Shown here in pieces: positions 40,241-51,600 of a stretch of 64,000 nt of DNA. Source of the stretch: Henningerozyma blattae CBS 6284 (Eukaryota > Ascomycota > Saccharomycetes > Saccharomycetales > Saccharomycetaceae); the NCBI RefSeq assembly GCF_000315915.1, contig NC_020194.1, forward strand, positions 248,001 to 312,000, given 5' to 3'. The notes beneath the pieces are model-generated. The model had not been told where the DNA came from. It did no database searches and saw only the letters and a list, made by a program, of their open reading frames with translations. The number at the start of each line of letters is the position of its first letter. Positions within the stretch are counted from its first letter, which is position 1. Made by a program: the position numbers and the translations under genes.

Positions 40241-42082
40241 CTAGTCAAGAGTTCCAGTTCTCGTGGGGGCGAGAACAAACTGAGAACCATTATCATTATT
40301 TTTATTATTATTTTTATTATCATTGTTATTATTATTATTATTATGGTTATTATGGTTATTGTTATTGTTATTGTTATTATTGCTATTGTTATTGTTGTTC
40401 ATGGCGGCATTATTATTACTACTATAAATTGAATAATCGCGTTTTAAATTCAATTCTCTACCTTTTCTACTTACATATTTTCTTTTCTTGGGATTCTCTA
40501 CCTTTTCTTTTTCTTGGCCAATTTCTTCATCATCATAATTTATTTCACTTTTACGCTTATTATAATTATATCCATCGCCAAAATTTTGGTTAAAATGATC
40601 TTCTGAATAGTTAGATGGGTTACTTCTATAATTTGATTGTTGTTGAATTGAAGAATAGGTAGGTTTAATATAATTATTACCGTTTGAATAAGAGTTGGGA
40701 ACTGTATAATATAAATTTGAATTTTGTGATGGTATAGATCTATAATCATTGCCATAATGTAAGTTGCTATCATTGTTGTTATTCATAATTGGGGCCGCTG
40801 TTGTGTTGCCATTATAATACTGGTTAGCTTTATAAGAAGTCGTATTGTTTGTGTATGGAGCGTCCATGTAAGCTGTTTGATTTTGATAGGATTCATATGA
40901 GTGTTGATAATGATATGGACCCTTATTATTTAAATATAGATCGTTATTATTTAAATATGGATCGTTATTATTGAAATACATATCATTGTTATTCATATAA
41001 GCATTTGTATTGTTATTGGCAAAGTGTTGTTGAGATGGAGGAAAAGCTGGATTAGGATTGTATTGATTGGGAGGTGGGTAGAAATTTGTAAATTCAGGTT
41101 GAGTAGTATTATTTATTAGATAATTGTTTGGAGAGTACGGTAGGTTATTTGAAGTATTGTTAGTATAATTATCAAAATTATTCTTGTTAGGATAGCGATC
41201 ATTGTTATAATAATAGTCCAAATTATGGTCCCCATGATTTTGATATGAGTATGCGTTTGAATTATTATAATTATCATAATAATAATCATCTTTTTTCTTA
41301 GACTCTAAATTTTGGAAATATTGCTTCTTTAAATCATCAGATAAATTCTTGCCTGTAAACGCACTACCATCATCTAATGGAACTTTCGAGGATCTTCTCT
41401 TAGGACAATCATCACCAAAATGGCCTTTGGAAGCACAATTGTAGCAAAAGATTAAATGCATTGGTAACACAAGTTTTTTCTTTTCTTTTGTCTTTGGATC
41501 ATGTTTGTCATTCGAACGATTTAAAATATACGATCTCCAAATCGACGAGCATCTGTCTTCAGTATGTAACTTACTATTACAAGTCGAACAATTTTTATAG
41601 ATAATTTTTTCAGGACAATGAGATCTATAATGTCCCATTTGGTTACAATTTGAACAGAACATTACTTTCTTGCAATGAGTAGAATAATGGTCATCAACTA
41701 GACCACAATAAGAGCAAATGATGTGGGGACAATTTTTTTTAAAATGTCCATATTCCTGGCAATTAGAACATTTCAAATTTTTTACATCTTTGTAATTTGT
41801 TGTGGAAATAAATTTAATGTCATCTGTCTTCTCATTAATGCCAAAATATCTGTGGTTCCCTCTCGACACACGTAGTTCATTAGGATCCTCTGTGACTTGA
41901 TCAATAGAAGGAGCAATGATCTTGTGTTTATCGCTTAGCTCATTGTCATTAGTGTCATGACCATCTTTTAGCGAATCTTCTTGAGTAGTAAGAGTAGAAT
42001 CATCTATAAAATGGAGTGTATCCGTGGCTTTAGTCATTTGAACAGCATCAGTTGGCATGTTATTTGCAAACTCTGTAGTCAT
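40241..42082 (-). CDS. AIR1: Air1/Air2-type zinc-knuckle subunit of TRAMP
   Basis: RNA-binding subunit of the nuclear TRAMP polyadenylation complex (with Trf4/Trf5 and Mtr4), which marks aberrant RNAs for the exosome. The 613-residue product has five CCHC zinc knuckles between about residues 98 and 225: CSNCQEYGHFKKNC, CSYCGLVDDHYSTHC, CSNCNQMGHYRSHC, CSTCNSKLHTEDRC and CYNCASKGHFGDDC. The C-terminal ~380 residues are an Asn/Tyr-rich low-complexity extension with a basic patch (KKRKYVSRKGRELNLKRD) and a final Asn run. S. cerevisiae Air1 and Air2 are only 344-360 residues. Pairing with THS1 gives the YIL079C-YIL078W order, so Air1 is the better match. Confidence 0.9.
   Translation of the reverse strand: MTTEFANNMPTDAVQMTKATDTLHFIDDSTLTTQEDSLKDGHDTNDNELSDKHKIIAPSIDQVTEDPNELRVSRGNHRYFGINEKTDDIKFISTTNYKDVKNLKCSNCQEYGHFKKNCPHIICSYCGLVDDHYSTHCKKVMFCSNCNQMGHYRSHCPEKIIYKNCSTCNSKLHTEDRCSSIWRSYILNRSNDKHDPKTKEKKKLVLPMHLIFCYNCASKGHFGDDCPKRRSSKVPLDDGSAFTGKNLSDDLKKQYFQNLESKKKDDYYYDNYNNSNAYSYQNHGDHNLDYYYNNDRYPNKNNFDNYTNNTSNNLPYSPNNYLINNTTQPEFTNFYPPPNQYNPNPAFPPSQQHFANNNTNAYMNNNDMYFNNNDPYLNNNDLYLNNKGPYHYQHSYESYQNQTAYMDAPYTNNTTSYKANQYYNGNTTAAPIMNNNNDSNLHYGNDYRSIPSQNSNLYYTVPNSYSNGNNYIKPTYSSIQQQSNYRSNPSNYSEDHFNQNFGDGYNYNKRKSEINYDDEEIGQEKEKVENPKKRKYVSRKGRELNLKRDYSIYSSNNNAAMNNNNNSNNNNNNNNNHNNHNNNNNNNDNKNNNKNNDNGSQFVLAPTRTGTLD
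40298..40400. repeat. Asn-coding microsatellite near the AIR1 3' end
   Basis: An imperfect ATT/GTT trinucleotide array encodes the Asn/His-rich run near the C-terminus of the AIR1 product. Confidence 0.8.
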
Positions 42083-42802
42083 TTTCGTTTGTATATATAT
42101 ATTTCTATTATTACTATTGATAACCTCTCTATAATCTATAAGTCACGTTAAACAATATTAGAGCAGAAATAGGTCGTATCTTTACGCAGGCCTTATCCTT
42201 GGTTTCTATCTTTTTTTTTCTTCTCTTTAAATTACAACAAGTTCTTGATGGAAATATACTTTGAGACTAGAAAATTTATTTTCTTTTTCTTTTCTTTTCT
42301 TTTCTTTTAAGAATAGATAACCTAAATATATGTATGTATGTGTATATATATATTGTTATTTTAAAACATGTGTATTTTAGTACTAATTACAAATTTCCAT
42401 CGAATTTTCATTTCTTTTCATATGGTAGCGCCGCATATTATGGAGCGCACAAATTCCGCGGATATAAGGTGTCGTTTTCGGTGACTCTTTTCCAACTTTG
42501 TACACGTCGCCATTATTTGCAGACATTGAAAATTTCAGTAAAAATTTGTCAATAAAGCCTAGCGTGAAACTTTTTTTGCATCAGTTTGATTAATTCTAAT
42601 TAGTTGTCAAGGTTTCTTGATTGTATACTCTAATTCCATCAAACGTGGAACGAAATGGTAAGTTTCCTTGGACACACTCATCCTAACTTGACTGTCTTTC
42701 TTTATAGTAAACAATTATATATATACACTATTGTAAAATTTGTCACAAGTTGTTAAGTTTAGAATTAGTGATTTCTACATAGAGCATTGATTCCAAACGA
42801 AA
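42083..42802. other. AIR1-THS1 divergent promoter region
   Basis: 720 bases. It contains TTTTC pyrimidine repeats (about 42280-42308), a GC-rich block at 42427-42515 that is likely the upstream regulatory region, and a short upstream ORF before THS1. Confidence 0.55.
42655..42756 (+). other. Upstream ORF with a cryptic-intron-like structure before THS1
   Basis: A 33-codon ORF (starting MVSFLGH, ending FVTSC) stops 46 bases before the THS1 ATG, so it would lie in a normal-length leader. Its ATG is followed directly by GTAAGT. TCCTAAC (42681-42687) and TTTATAG (42701-42707) follow, resembling a 50-base intron. Whether the mRNA includes this region is unknown. Confidence 0.4.
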
Positions 42803-45028
42803 ATGTCTGCTCCAGAATCCAGCGCTGCAGCTGCTGTTGCTGAAGGTGTTAAGAATATGAATGTTCAAGATAAGGCAAACAAATCAAATGCCAAGAAGGA
42901 CAATAAGAAGAAAGGTGGTAAAAATGCCAACTTATATTTATCACCAGAACCAGAATTCATTGATGAAAGAATTCAATTATTTGAAAAATTATATTCTGAA
43001 TACAATGAAAAAATTTCTAAATTGGAACATGTTCCAATTAAGATTGTCTTAAAAGATGGTTCCATCAAGGAAGGTATTGCTTATGAAACTACTCCTATGG
43101 ACATTGCCAAGGGTATTGCAGTTTCTTTAGCTGACAGATTATGTATTGCCAAAGTCAATGGTAAATTATGGGATTTAGATAGACCTTTTGAAAGCTCAAT
43201 TTCTAACGAAGAAATCAAATTGCAATTGCTTGATTTTGACGATGAAGAAGGTAAAAAAGTTTTCTGGCATTCATCTGCCCATGTTCTGGGTGAAGCTTGT
43301 GAATGTAACTTAGGTGCTCATATTTGTTTAGGTCCACCAACCGATGATGGTTTCTTTTACGAATTTGCTACAAGAGATTCTTTAAAGGAAAAAGATCCAA
43401 ATGTTGAAGAAAGAACTGTCTCCCAAGCAGATTTCCCAAATTTGGAAGGTGTCGCCAAAGACTGCATCAAGCAAAAGCAAAAATTCGAAAGATTAGTTAT
43501 GTCTAAAGAAGATTTATTAAAGATGTTCCATTACTCCAAGTATAAGACTTATTTAGTTCAAACAAAGATTCCAGATGGTGGTGAAACTACTGTCTATAGA
43601 TGTGGTAAATTAATCGATTTATGTGTTGGCCCACATATTCCTCACACTGGCCGTATTAAGGCTTTCAAATTATTGAAGGCTTCTGCCTGTTATTTCTTAG
43701 GTGATTCCGATAATGATTCTTTACAAAGAGTCTATGGTGTTTCTTTCCCAGATAAGAAATTAATGGATGCTCACTTAAAATTCTTAGCTGAAGCTGCTGC
43801 TAGAGATCATAGAAGAATTGGTAAAGAACAAGAATTATTCTTATTTAATGAAATGTCTCCAGGTTCTTGTTTCTGGTTACCACATGGTACTAGAATTTAT
43901 CAAACTTTAACTTCTTTGATGAGAACTGAATACCGTAAGAGAGGTTACGAAGAAGTCATCACTCCAAACATGTATAACTCTAAATTATGGGAAACCTCTG
44001 GTCACTGGGCTAATTACAAGGAAAACATGTTCAGCTTCGAAGTTGAAAAAGAAACTTATGGTTTGAAGCCAATGAACTGTCCAGGTCATTGTTTGATGTT
44101 TAAAGCTAGAGAACGTTCTTACAGAGAATTACCTTGGAGAGTCGCTGATTTCGGTGTTATTCACAGAAACGAATTTTCTGGTGCCTTGTCTGGTTTGACT
44201 CGTGTTAGAAGATTCCAACAAGATGATGCTCATATCTTCTGTAGACAAGACCAAATTGAAACTGAAATTGAAAACATTTTCGATTTCTTACAATACATTT
44301 ATGGTGTATTTGGTTTCGAATTTAAGATGGAATTATCTACTAGACCAGAAAAATATGTTGGTGAATTGGAAACCTGGAATGCTGCTGAAACTAAGTTAGC
44401 TTCTGCTCTGAAATCTTGGGGTGGTAAATGGGAAATTAATGAAGGTGATGGTGCTTTCTATGGTCCAAAGATCGATATTATGATTTCTGATGCTTTAAGA
44501 AGATGGCATCAATGTGCTACTATCCAATTAGATTTCCAATTACCAAACAGATTTGAATTGGAATTCAAAGCTCAAGACAACAAGAGTGAAGAAGCCTATG
44601 AAAGACCAGTTATGATTCATCGTGCTATCTTAGGTTCTGTAGAAAGAATGACTGCTATCTTAACTGAACATTTTGCTGGTAAATGGCCATTCTGGTTATC
44701 TCCAAGACAAATTCTTGTCGTACCAGTCGGTGTTAAATATCAATCATATGCCCAAGAAATCCGTGATAAATTCCATAATGCAGGCTTTTACGCTGATGTC
44801 GATTTGACTGGTAACACTTTACAAAAGAAGGTTAGAAACGGTCAAATGTTGAAATATAATTTCATCTTCATTGTTGGTGAACAAGAAATGAATGAAAACT
44901 CGGTTAACATTAGAAACAGAGACATTATGGAACAACAAGGTAAGAACGCCACTGTGAATGTAGATGTTGTCTTGAAACAAATGAAAAACTTACTAGAAGA
45001 AAAAAGAAACGATAATGCTTTAATCTAG
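42803..45028 (+). CDS. THS1: Threonyl-tRNA synthetase, cytosolic
   Basis: Class II enzyme that attaches threonine to tRNA-Thr in the cytosol. The 741-residue product is the family length (734 in S. cerevisiae). It has a Lys-rich N-terminus, a TGS domain (about 70-130), the editing/second additional domain with [10 protein letters not shown] (about 153-162) and the later [10 protein letters not shown], and the catalytic core with LPHGTRIYQ, motif 2 [31 protein letters not shown] and motif 3 [15 protein letters not shown]. The C-terminal anticodon-binding domain starts near [12 protein letters not shown]. No mitochondrial presequence is visible. Codon use is strongly biased to a small preferred set, as expected for a highly expressed gene. 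Confidence 0.97.
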   Translation: MSAPESSAAAAVAEGVKNMNVQDKANKSNAKKDNKKKGGKNANLYLSPEPEFIDERIQLFEKLYSEYNEKISKLEHVPIKIVLKDGSIKEGIAYETTPMDIAKGIAVSLADRLCIAKVNGKLWDLDRPFESSISNEEIKLQLLDFDDEEGKKVFWHSSAHVLGEACECNLGAHICLGPPTDDGFFYEFATRDSLKEKDPNVEERTVSQADFPNLEGVAKDCIKQKQKFERLVMSKEDLLKMFHYSKYKTYLVQTKIPDGGETTVYRCGKLIDLCVGPHIPHTGRIKAFKLLKASACYFLGDSDNDSLQRVYGVSFPDKKLMDAHLKFLAEAAARDHRRIGKEQELFLFNEMSPGSCFWLPHGTRIYQTLTSLMRTEYRKRGYEEVITPNMYNSKLWETSGHWANYKENMFSFEVEKETYGLKPMNCPGHCLMFKARERSYRELPWRVADFGVIHRNEFSGALSGLTRVRRFQQDDAHIFCRQDQIETEIENIFDFLQYIYGVFGFEFKMELSTRPEKYVGELETWNAAETKLASALKSWGGKWEINEGDGAFYGPKIDIMISDALRRWHQCATIQLDFQLPNRFELEFKAQDNKSEEAYERPVMIHRAILGSVERMTAILTEHFAGKWPFWLSPRQILVVPVGVKYQSYAQEIRDKFHNAGFYADVDLTGNTLQKKVRNGQMLKYNFIFIVGEQEMNENSVNIRNRDIMEQQGKNATVNVDVVLKQMKNLLEEKRNDNALI

Positions 45029-45481
45029 ACGGCTAGAATATTTTAATCGTTTTTTCTTATTTTAATTTCTGGTATGCTTAACCCATTTTTTTCATTATGA
45101 CTTCTTAATATATAATCTTAAAAAAATTAGCTCTTATATGTATTTAATTATATAGACTTGTTTTTTTACTAATATAAAAGCACTGTTTCGTGTTTCTTTT
45201 ATCTCTTCTCTCCTTTTTAGTTAACATTTTGCGATGTAAATTTTATATATTATGAATGTTTTGGTTAAGATTACTATTTAATATATACTATTAGCTGTTA
45301 TTTCACTGGATCATTTTTCAAAACATTTCGACCCGAAGAATGTCGCGAAATTAATAGTTCTAAGTAAATTAATAAAATGCAAAAAAAATAAGACAGAATG
45401 TTCTGAAATAAAAAGTTAAGAATTAAGATAGCTGCTAAAATATATAAAAAGCACTCATATAATCATTGCATTACATATAAG
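45029..45481. other. THS1-GET2 intergenic region
   Basis: 453 bases of AT-rich spacer with nothing recognisable beyond TATA-like words near 45440. This is the junction between YIL078-type and YER083-type synteny, where several genes (for example SEC28, RPN2 and a SER3/SER33 gene) are absent. Confidence 0.5.
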
Positions 45482-46378
45482 ATGACTGAAATATCTGAAG
45501 CTGAAAAAAGAAGAATTTTGAGAGAAAGAAGACAAAAGAAATTTGCCTCGGGTGGAGCCAAATCCAGATTAGAAAAAATAACTGGCCAAGCCGGTAGCCT
45601 TATGACAACTGAATCTCCAATTGGTACAAATGTCAAAGAAGCTACTAGTGAATTGCATTCAGGCAATGGTGCATCAGCATCATTATCAAGAACAGCAGAA
45701 GTGGCCAAAGAAAAACCCGCCGTTATTGAAGATATATCAAACCCATCACAACAAGGCAAAGTAGATAATCCTAGCGTAGAAATCTTTAAGCAATTGGCTA
45801 CTAATAATCCAGATAGTGTCAACTCTACTCCAGACCTATTTTCGCTTTTAGGGTCCATGTCTGGTGTTAGTGGCGTTCCAAACGAACCTGGCTTACCAGA
45901 CTTATCAAATTTTCAAATGTCAACTTCTGTCGATCAAGATATCTTAAAGTATCATAATTATTTAGTTGACAGACTAAAGGTTTGGTCAATATTAATAAAA
46001 TGGATTTTCTTTTTGCTTCCATTGGCCTATTTAATTACTAGGACTGAAGAATCATCCTCCATTATTCCAATTCCAGAAAGTTTGCAATTTATTACTTCTA
46101 AATCTAATTTTTTCACTGTTTTTATCACCTTTGAGATTGTTGCAACATCTATATATTATCAACAATTAATGAGTATTGAAAAAGCTAACAAAGTTGATAC
46201 TCTACAAAATAATAGCATGATACTAAAGGTTTTATCATTCATCCCTGCAGATAAATTTCCAATTGCAAATATTAGGAGTTTGGTTGGTTTAGGTTTACAA
46301 TATTGGGATGTCTTGTATATGTTCTTAGGTGATCTATGTTTCATGTTAGTCATTCTAGGTTTAGCATATATATTTTAA
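45482..46378 (+). CDS. GET2: Get2, ER receptor subunit for tail-anchored proteins
   Basis: Subunit of the Get1-Get2 ER insertase, which captures Get3 carrying tail-anchored proteins. The 298-residue product has the Get3-binding N-terminal motif (RRILRERRQKKF, with the RERR core), a long disordered cytosolic region, and three membrane segments at about 163-183, 208-228 and 275-298. Length fits S. cerevisiae Get2 (285). It is followed by UTP7, matching the YER083-YER082 pair. Confidence 0.93.
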   Translation: MTEISEAEKRRILRERRQKKFASGGAKSRLEKITGQAGSLMTTESPIGTNVKEATSELHSGNGASASLSRTAEVAKEKPAVIEDISNPSQQGKVDNPSVEIFKQLATNNPDSVNSTPDLFSLLGSMSGVSGVPNEPGLPDLSNFQMSTSVDQDILKYHNYLVDRLKVWSILIKWIFFLLPLAYLITRTEESSSIIPIPESLQFITSKSNFFTVFITFEIVATSIYYQQLMSIEKANKVDTLQNNSMILKVLSFIPADKFPIANIRSLVGLGLQYWDVLYMFLGDLCFMLVILGLAYIF

Positions 46379-46788
46379 ATATCGCCATCATTCATTGTCT
46401 TTTATATATACGAATATTTGATTCCAAATTTTTCACTCATTTTTGCAATTACTGTGTGTTTTATTATCTTTACTGAAGTCTGCTTCTATAGTCTATTCCA
46501 TATTACTGGGAGTAAAAGTAACTATTCATACAATTAGCTTTAATTCATCATATTATTTACAATATTAGTCTTTTTAATATTTTTGGCATTATTACTTATT
46601 TATGTGTGTCACGTGTATAATGCTAAATTTGTTAAATTTTTCGTGATGGGCATCGCTAAATTCTTCAAAATTTTGGTTTACATAGTTATATATATTATAT
46701 ATAAATTAATCTTATAAAAGATTTAGAGATGGCAAGGTTATACTTTTAATTATAAATTTGAGATAAATTAAGTGTTTTACGTGACAAT
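46379..46788. other. GET2-UTP7 intergenic region / UTP7 promoter
   Basis: 410 bases. It contains a CACGTG box at 46610-46615 and a GCGATG (minus strand, 46651-46656) resembling the core of the PAC element of ribosome-biogenesis genes, next to an AAATTTTT stretch resembling RRPE. These fit UTP7 as a ribosome-biogenesis gene but are only partial matches. Confidence 0.45.
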
Positions 46789-48456
46789 ATGGTTTCTACA
46801 GAGGCTAAGAAGACCCAGGCTGGTAAAGCTTCCAGGCCTAGACCTAATCAAGGCAAATATGAGAGAAATTTTAACAAAAATGCTTCAAAAAAATATCGTA
46901 AGGCAAAGGATAAAAGGTTACGTGCTAACATGAAGAAGATGGATGAACAATATATTGATTCAGTCACTTCTGCAGCTTCAACAGAATATCTGTTGCCTGA
47001 ATCAGCAGGTTATTTAGAAGCGGAAGGCGAAATGGAAAAGACTTTTAAAGTTAAACAATCTGAAATTAAAGATAGCGTTGATGAATCCACAGTAAATAAA
47101 GCTTTAGATTTATCGTTGAAAGAATTTGGTCCCTATTATATAAATTATTCTAAAAATGGTACTCATTTATTAATATCAGGACATAAAGGTCATGTTGCTT
47201 CTATGGATTGGAGAAAAGGTGCATTACGTGCCGAATTAAATTTAAATGAATCATGCTTTGCAGCCACCTATTTACAGAATGAACAATACTTTGCACTGGC
47301 ACAAAAAAAATATGTTTTTATATACGATCATGAAGGTATTGAATTACATCGTTTGAAGCATCATATCGAAGCTAGGCATTTACAATTTTTGCCATATCAT
47401 TACTTAATGGCCAGCGCTGGTGAAACTGGTTGGTTAAAGTATCAAGATGTGTCAACTGGTGAATTGGTATCAGAACTGAGAACTAAATTAGGACCAACTA
47501 CGGCAATGACTCAGAATCCATGGAATGCTGTTATGCATCTAGGCCATAGTAACGGTACAGTTACTTTATGGTCACCTACAATGTCTGAGCCATTAGTAAA
47601 ATTACTCTCTGCCAGAGGTCCAATTACAAGTATTGCAGTTGATAGAAGCGGTTATTATATGGCAACTACTGGTTCTGACAAATCATTAAAGATTTGGGAT
47701 ATCAGAAACTTTAAAGAGTTGCACACAACTAGGGCTTTACCTACTCCTGCTTCTAATGTAACTATTTCTGATACTGGTTTGTTGGCAGTTTCTAGAGGTC
47801 CTCACTTGACAATTTGGAAAGACTGTTTGAAATCTGATGAAAATGCTAAGCCTTGTTTTGGTTCTATGGGTGGTGATAAAACTAGAAATACACCATATAT
47901 GTCTAATTTGTTAGCTGGTAACAAAATAGAAAATATGCAATTTGTGCCATTTGAAGATTTGTTAGGTATTGGTCATCAGGATGGGGTTACAAACTTGATT
48001 ATTCCTGGTTCTGGTGAGGCTAATTTCGATGCTTTAGAAATTAATCCTTATGAATCTAGTAAACAAAGACAAGATCAAGAAGTTAGAACTTTACTAAACA
48101 AATTGCCTGCAGATTCTATTATGCTGGATCCAAACCAATTGGGTGTTGTAGATAAGCGTTCTTCTAGTGTCAGACTAACCGCAAAGGATTTGGCTCAAAT
48201 AACGACAGATTCTTCAAATCAATCGAAAAATGAAAAAGATAGTCTAAATAGCAATGCAAGCAGTAAAGGTAAAACTGGTCTCCAGAATTTCTTACGTAAG
48301 AAGAATCAAAATGTTATTGATGAGAGAAAGCTCAGAATTCAAAAGCAACTTGAAAAAGAAAATGAGGATCTTAAGAGAAAGCAGCAACTCGAGCGTGGTG
48401 AGATCGTAGAAGAACCTAAAGATTTAATGGACGAAGCATTGAGTAGATTTAGCTGA
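46789..48456 (+). CDS. UTP7: Utp7, SSU processome WD40 protein
   Basis: Nucleolar component of the small-subunit processome, needed for 18S rRNA processing. The 555-residue product equals the S. cerevisiae length (554). It has a basic N-terminus (GKYERNFNKNASKKYRKAKDK-like), a WD40 propeller (about 120-400; for example GSDKSLKIWDIRNF), the conserved PFEDLLGIGHQDGVTNLIIPGSGEAN segment and a coiled basic C-terminal tail. Placement after GET2 matches YER082C. Confidence 0.96.
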   Translation: MVSTEAKKTQAGKASRPRPNQGKYERNFNKNASKKYRKAKDKRLRANMKKMDEQYIDSVTSAASTEYLLPESAGYLEAEGEMEKTFKVKQSEIKDSVDESTVNKALDLSLKEFGPYYINYSKNGTHLLISGHKGHVASMDWRKGALRAELNLNESCFAATYLQNEQYFALAQKKYVFIYDHEGIELHRLKHHIEARHLQFLPYHYLMASAGETGWLKYQDVSTGELVSELRTKLGPTTAMTQNPWNAVMHLGHSNGTVTLWSPTMSEPLVKLLSARGPITSIAVDRSGYYMATTGSDKSLKIWDIRNFKELHTTRALPTPASNVTISDTGLLAVSRGPHLTIWKDCLKSDENAKPCFGSMGGDKTRNTPYMSNLLAGNKIENMQFVPFEDLLGIGHQDGVTNLIIPGSGEANFDALEINPYESSKQRQDQEVRTLLNKLPADSIMLDPNQLGVVDKRSSSVRLTAKDLAQITTDSSNQSKNEKDSLNSNASSKGKTGLQNFLRKKNQNVIDERKLRIQKQLEKENEDLKRKQQLERGEIVEEPKDLMDEALSRFS

Positions 48457-48698
48457 AAAAAAATAGTACGTCAGGAAATGCTTGGTATATTATCTGGAAG
48501 ATATATCATTCATTAAAGAATAATAGATTTTTATAATATTTTAAAATAATCGGCATGTAACATAGCATCTAATAAAACTTTTCATATTTATTCATTTAAA
48601 ATTTATCTAAATTTAATATATTTTAATAACTAGATTTAAGATTTCAATTATCTTGGTAAATGCCATAAATATATATACTTTAAAGAAAAAACTAATTA

Positions 48699-51600
48699 TT
48701 AATCATTGATTTTTGCAGAATCATTTAAGGATTTCCACAAGTCTTCAAAATGCTTACCCAAATTATCAGTCACAAGGTAAGCACAATCTTTAGCACTTAA
48801 GCACCAATCAGTACCCAATGACTTTTGTTCTTCAATTATAAAATTAATTCCTTTATTCCAACACAAAGTTACTATTACTTCGAGTTCTTCTGATATATAA
48901 TTTATATCCTCAGCTGAAGAAGTTGTGTTATTTTTAATCCTTGTTTGTATACATCTTATAATATCAATAGGTATACTATAGTTATTTCTTATTGACCATT
49001 CCAGCAAAACTCTAAGCCAAAAGCAAAGAGTAACGCAATTTACCTCTGTATTGAAAACATTTTTTTGGAAAAGTTTTAACAAAATATCGCAGCCTAAGAT
49101 TTCAGACTTGAAATTCTTTGAAAGCAATAGGGACTCAATGTACGAATAAATTTCAAAATTGCTTGATATTTCGTTGTGTTCTAATAGTGCGTTAATCTTC
49201 AACTTTTCCTTAAGATATATTAGAATTTCAATATTAACTTTTGTGGCGTCATTTATACACTCTTTTATCTGATTCTTCTCTAAGTCTGTATTTTCTTCAA
49301 TAAATTCAGTTGAATTTTTCTTCTCTATAACATTTTGTAGTAAAAAATCAGATTTCTGGTATAAGGATTTCCAAGCAGCAATATTTTCCATATCTATTAG
49401 ATCTTTTTCTATTACTATTTCTAAAATATCTGTCCTAGTCTTCCAAAACCAATAATGGAAGCTTTTAGGAAAAGAAAATTCATTTGTTGGAACTAAACTA
49501 AAAAATTTTTTGGATAGCTTAACAAAAGGTTGTGCACAAAGAGGTTCAGTTAATCCCTTAACGGAAATATTATACGATGTAGAAGAAAACCATTCGATAT
49601 CACTTACAGAAACTGTCTCTAAAGTTGCATTGTTTTCGACATTAATTTTTGGTATTTTTTTAATTATACAGATTCTATTAGCAAATTCAAATCCTTTTTC
49701 TAAAAGACTTAAAATTGTTGATGAATACTTCTTCAAGAAATCTTTTAGATCTAATTCGTCATGTGTCTTCAATATAAGTTGTATCGAATACCGAATCACT
49801 GCCAGAGTAGGAATAGAATATTCAGATAGTTTTTTGTCATTTAATTGCTTATCATCTAAAATTTGAAACAATAAATTCACACCTTCTAGTAATAATTGAG
49901 AATTTGATTTAATTTCTACCACAGCTAGAAGCAAAATATCAATAGTTTTATCAAAATTGGAGTCTGCTATGAGTTTTAAATGTTTAAGAGTGTCATCAAT
50001 ATTTTTTTCCAAAAATGTTAATCTTAGCATATAAAATTGATTTAAAGGATTCATTTGCTCTTCGTTAGAGAACTCATTAAATAAATTATGTGCCATTTTA
50101 TAGTCATTGCTTTTAATATATGCTGAAAGTAAAGCACGTTTTAATTTAATCTTATCATTATATTTTTCTGAAATGAGTGGAATTAAACATAATTTATAAA
50201 ATTCAACAGATTCATTAAACATTTCTTCCTTCTCAAATTTCTTCCCTGCATTCCATAATAATGTTATTATGCTAGCAGCTATATGTTTAGAAAAGTTATG
50301 AACAATTAAACGTTTGATTAGTTCTGAAAATTTTATAATGCTTGATATTATTTCCTGAATTGTGAGAGTTTTGGATTGGACTGTTAAGTAATAACGAGAA
50401 AGAATAATTTTTTCTGCAATATCACTATTGGAATCAAAATCTACCTTATTATTTAATAAGTAATCTAGAATTATTACAGCATCACTTGTAGATAATTCAG
50501 CAAAATCACTTATACACCCTAAAATTGTGTCTAAATGAATGTAAATATCTACAGAGGTTATTAGTCCCATTAATATTTCTTTTATGTTTACTTCTTGATT
50601 TTGAGAAACCTTTTTTTTGCAAAGTTTAATAGCAAGCTGAAATGGCTCTGTATTTTTGGGATATTCATTCTGTAGCATATTTAAATAAAATTGACAATCC
50701 TCAATATTACTATCTAATTGCTCATAAAAATTAATAAATGAATCAGTTAGGAATAATAAGATATTATATCTTATGTTACTGTATTCTAGGTTACCTTTTA
50801 ATCCTTTAACATCAAGAGATAGATATTCTAAAGCTTTTTTGAGAAAATAAATTATAAATTTTATGACTTCTAAATGGTCAGAATCTGTAAATTGCTGGGT
50901 GATATGTCCTGGTTTAGTACACTTTACTGATTTTAACTCTTTTAAATCAACTGTTGAATTGTATATTATTTGGCATAACTCTAATAACAATGGCGGATCC
51001 AACTTATCTATGTTATTTGGTATGTCGGTTTGTGATTCGTAGAGCTTCGCTGTTTCAAAGTTTCCATTTCTTATAGTTAATTGCATATTTAGAAGAAAAT
51101 ATTCGAATTTTAATTGTTTGAATTCTAAGGTTTCACCTTCTGTGAATGGAGTTTCAGAAGTATTAGAAAATGCGTTTTCAATAATTTGAAACCATTTTTC
51201 TAAAAGAAAAGTAGTTTCTTTTAATAGCTGTAACCAAGCGTCACTATTACTAAACTTCGTAATTTGTTTTAGAATTATAATATAGCACTTAAATACCCTT
51301 AATTTTTTTGTGATTCCTGTATCAATAGCCTCATGAATTGATAATAGGATTGTTGCGAATAAATCGCATCGAACGAATGTCTTTAAATTCTCTTGATTAT
51401 TTTCAACTTTTAAAGCAATTGCAATTGAATTCCATAAGATTGAGGCATTGTTTTCAACCCTTAATATTAAATCTGAAGGAAAATTCACTATATTTGTTCT
51501 AAACGATTTATCATAATTTTCTGCAATCAAATATAGTGCGTCAATTTTATTATTAATCATAGTAAGGTCTGTTATTTCCAGTGGTTTTGAATTTGAAATA

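Noticed and set aside
42334..42555. 73-codon ORF between AIR1 and THS1
   Set aside because: Starts in a TA-rich repeat and crosses the GC-rich promoter block; no supporting evidence.
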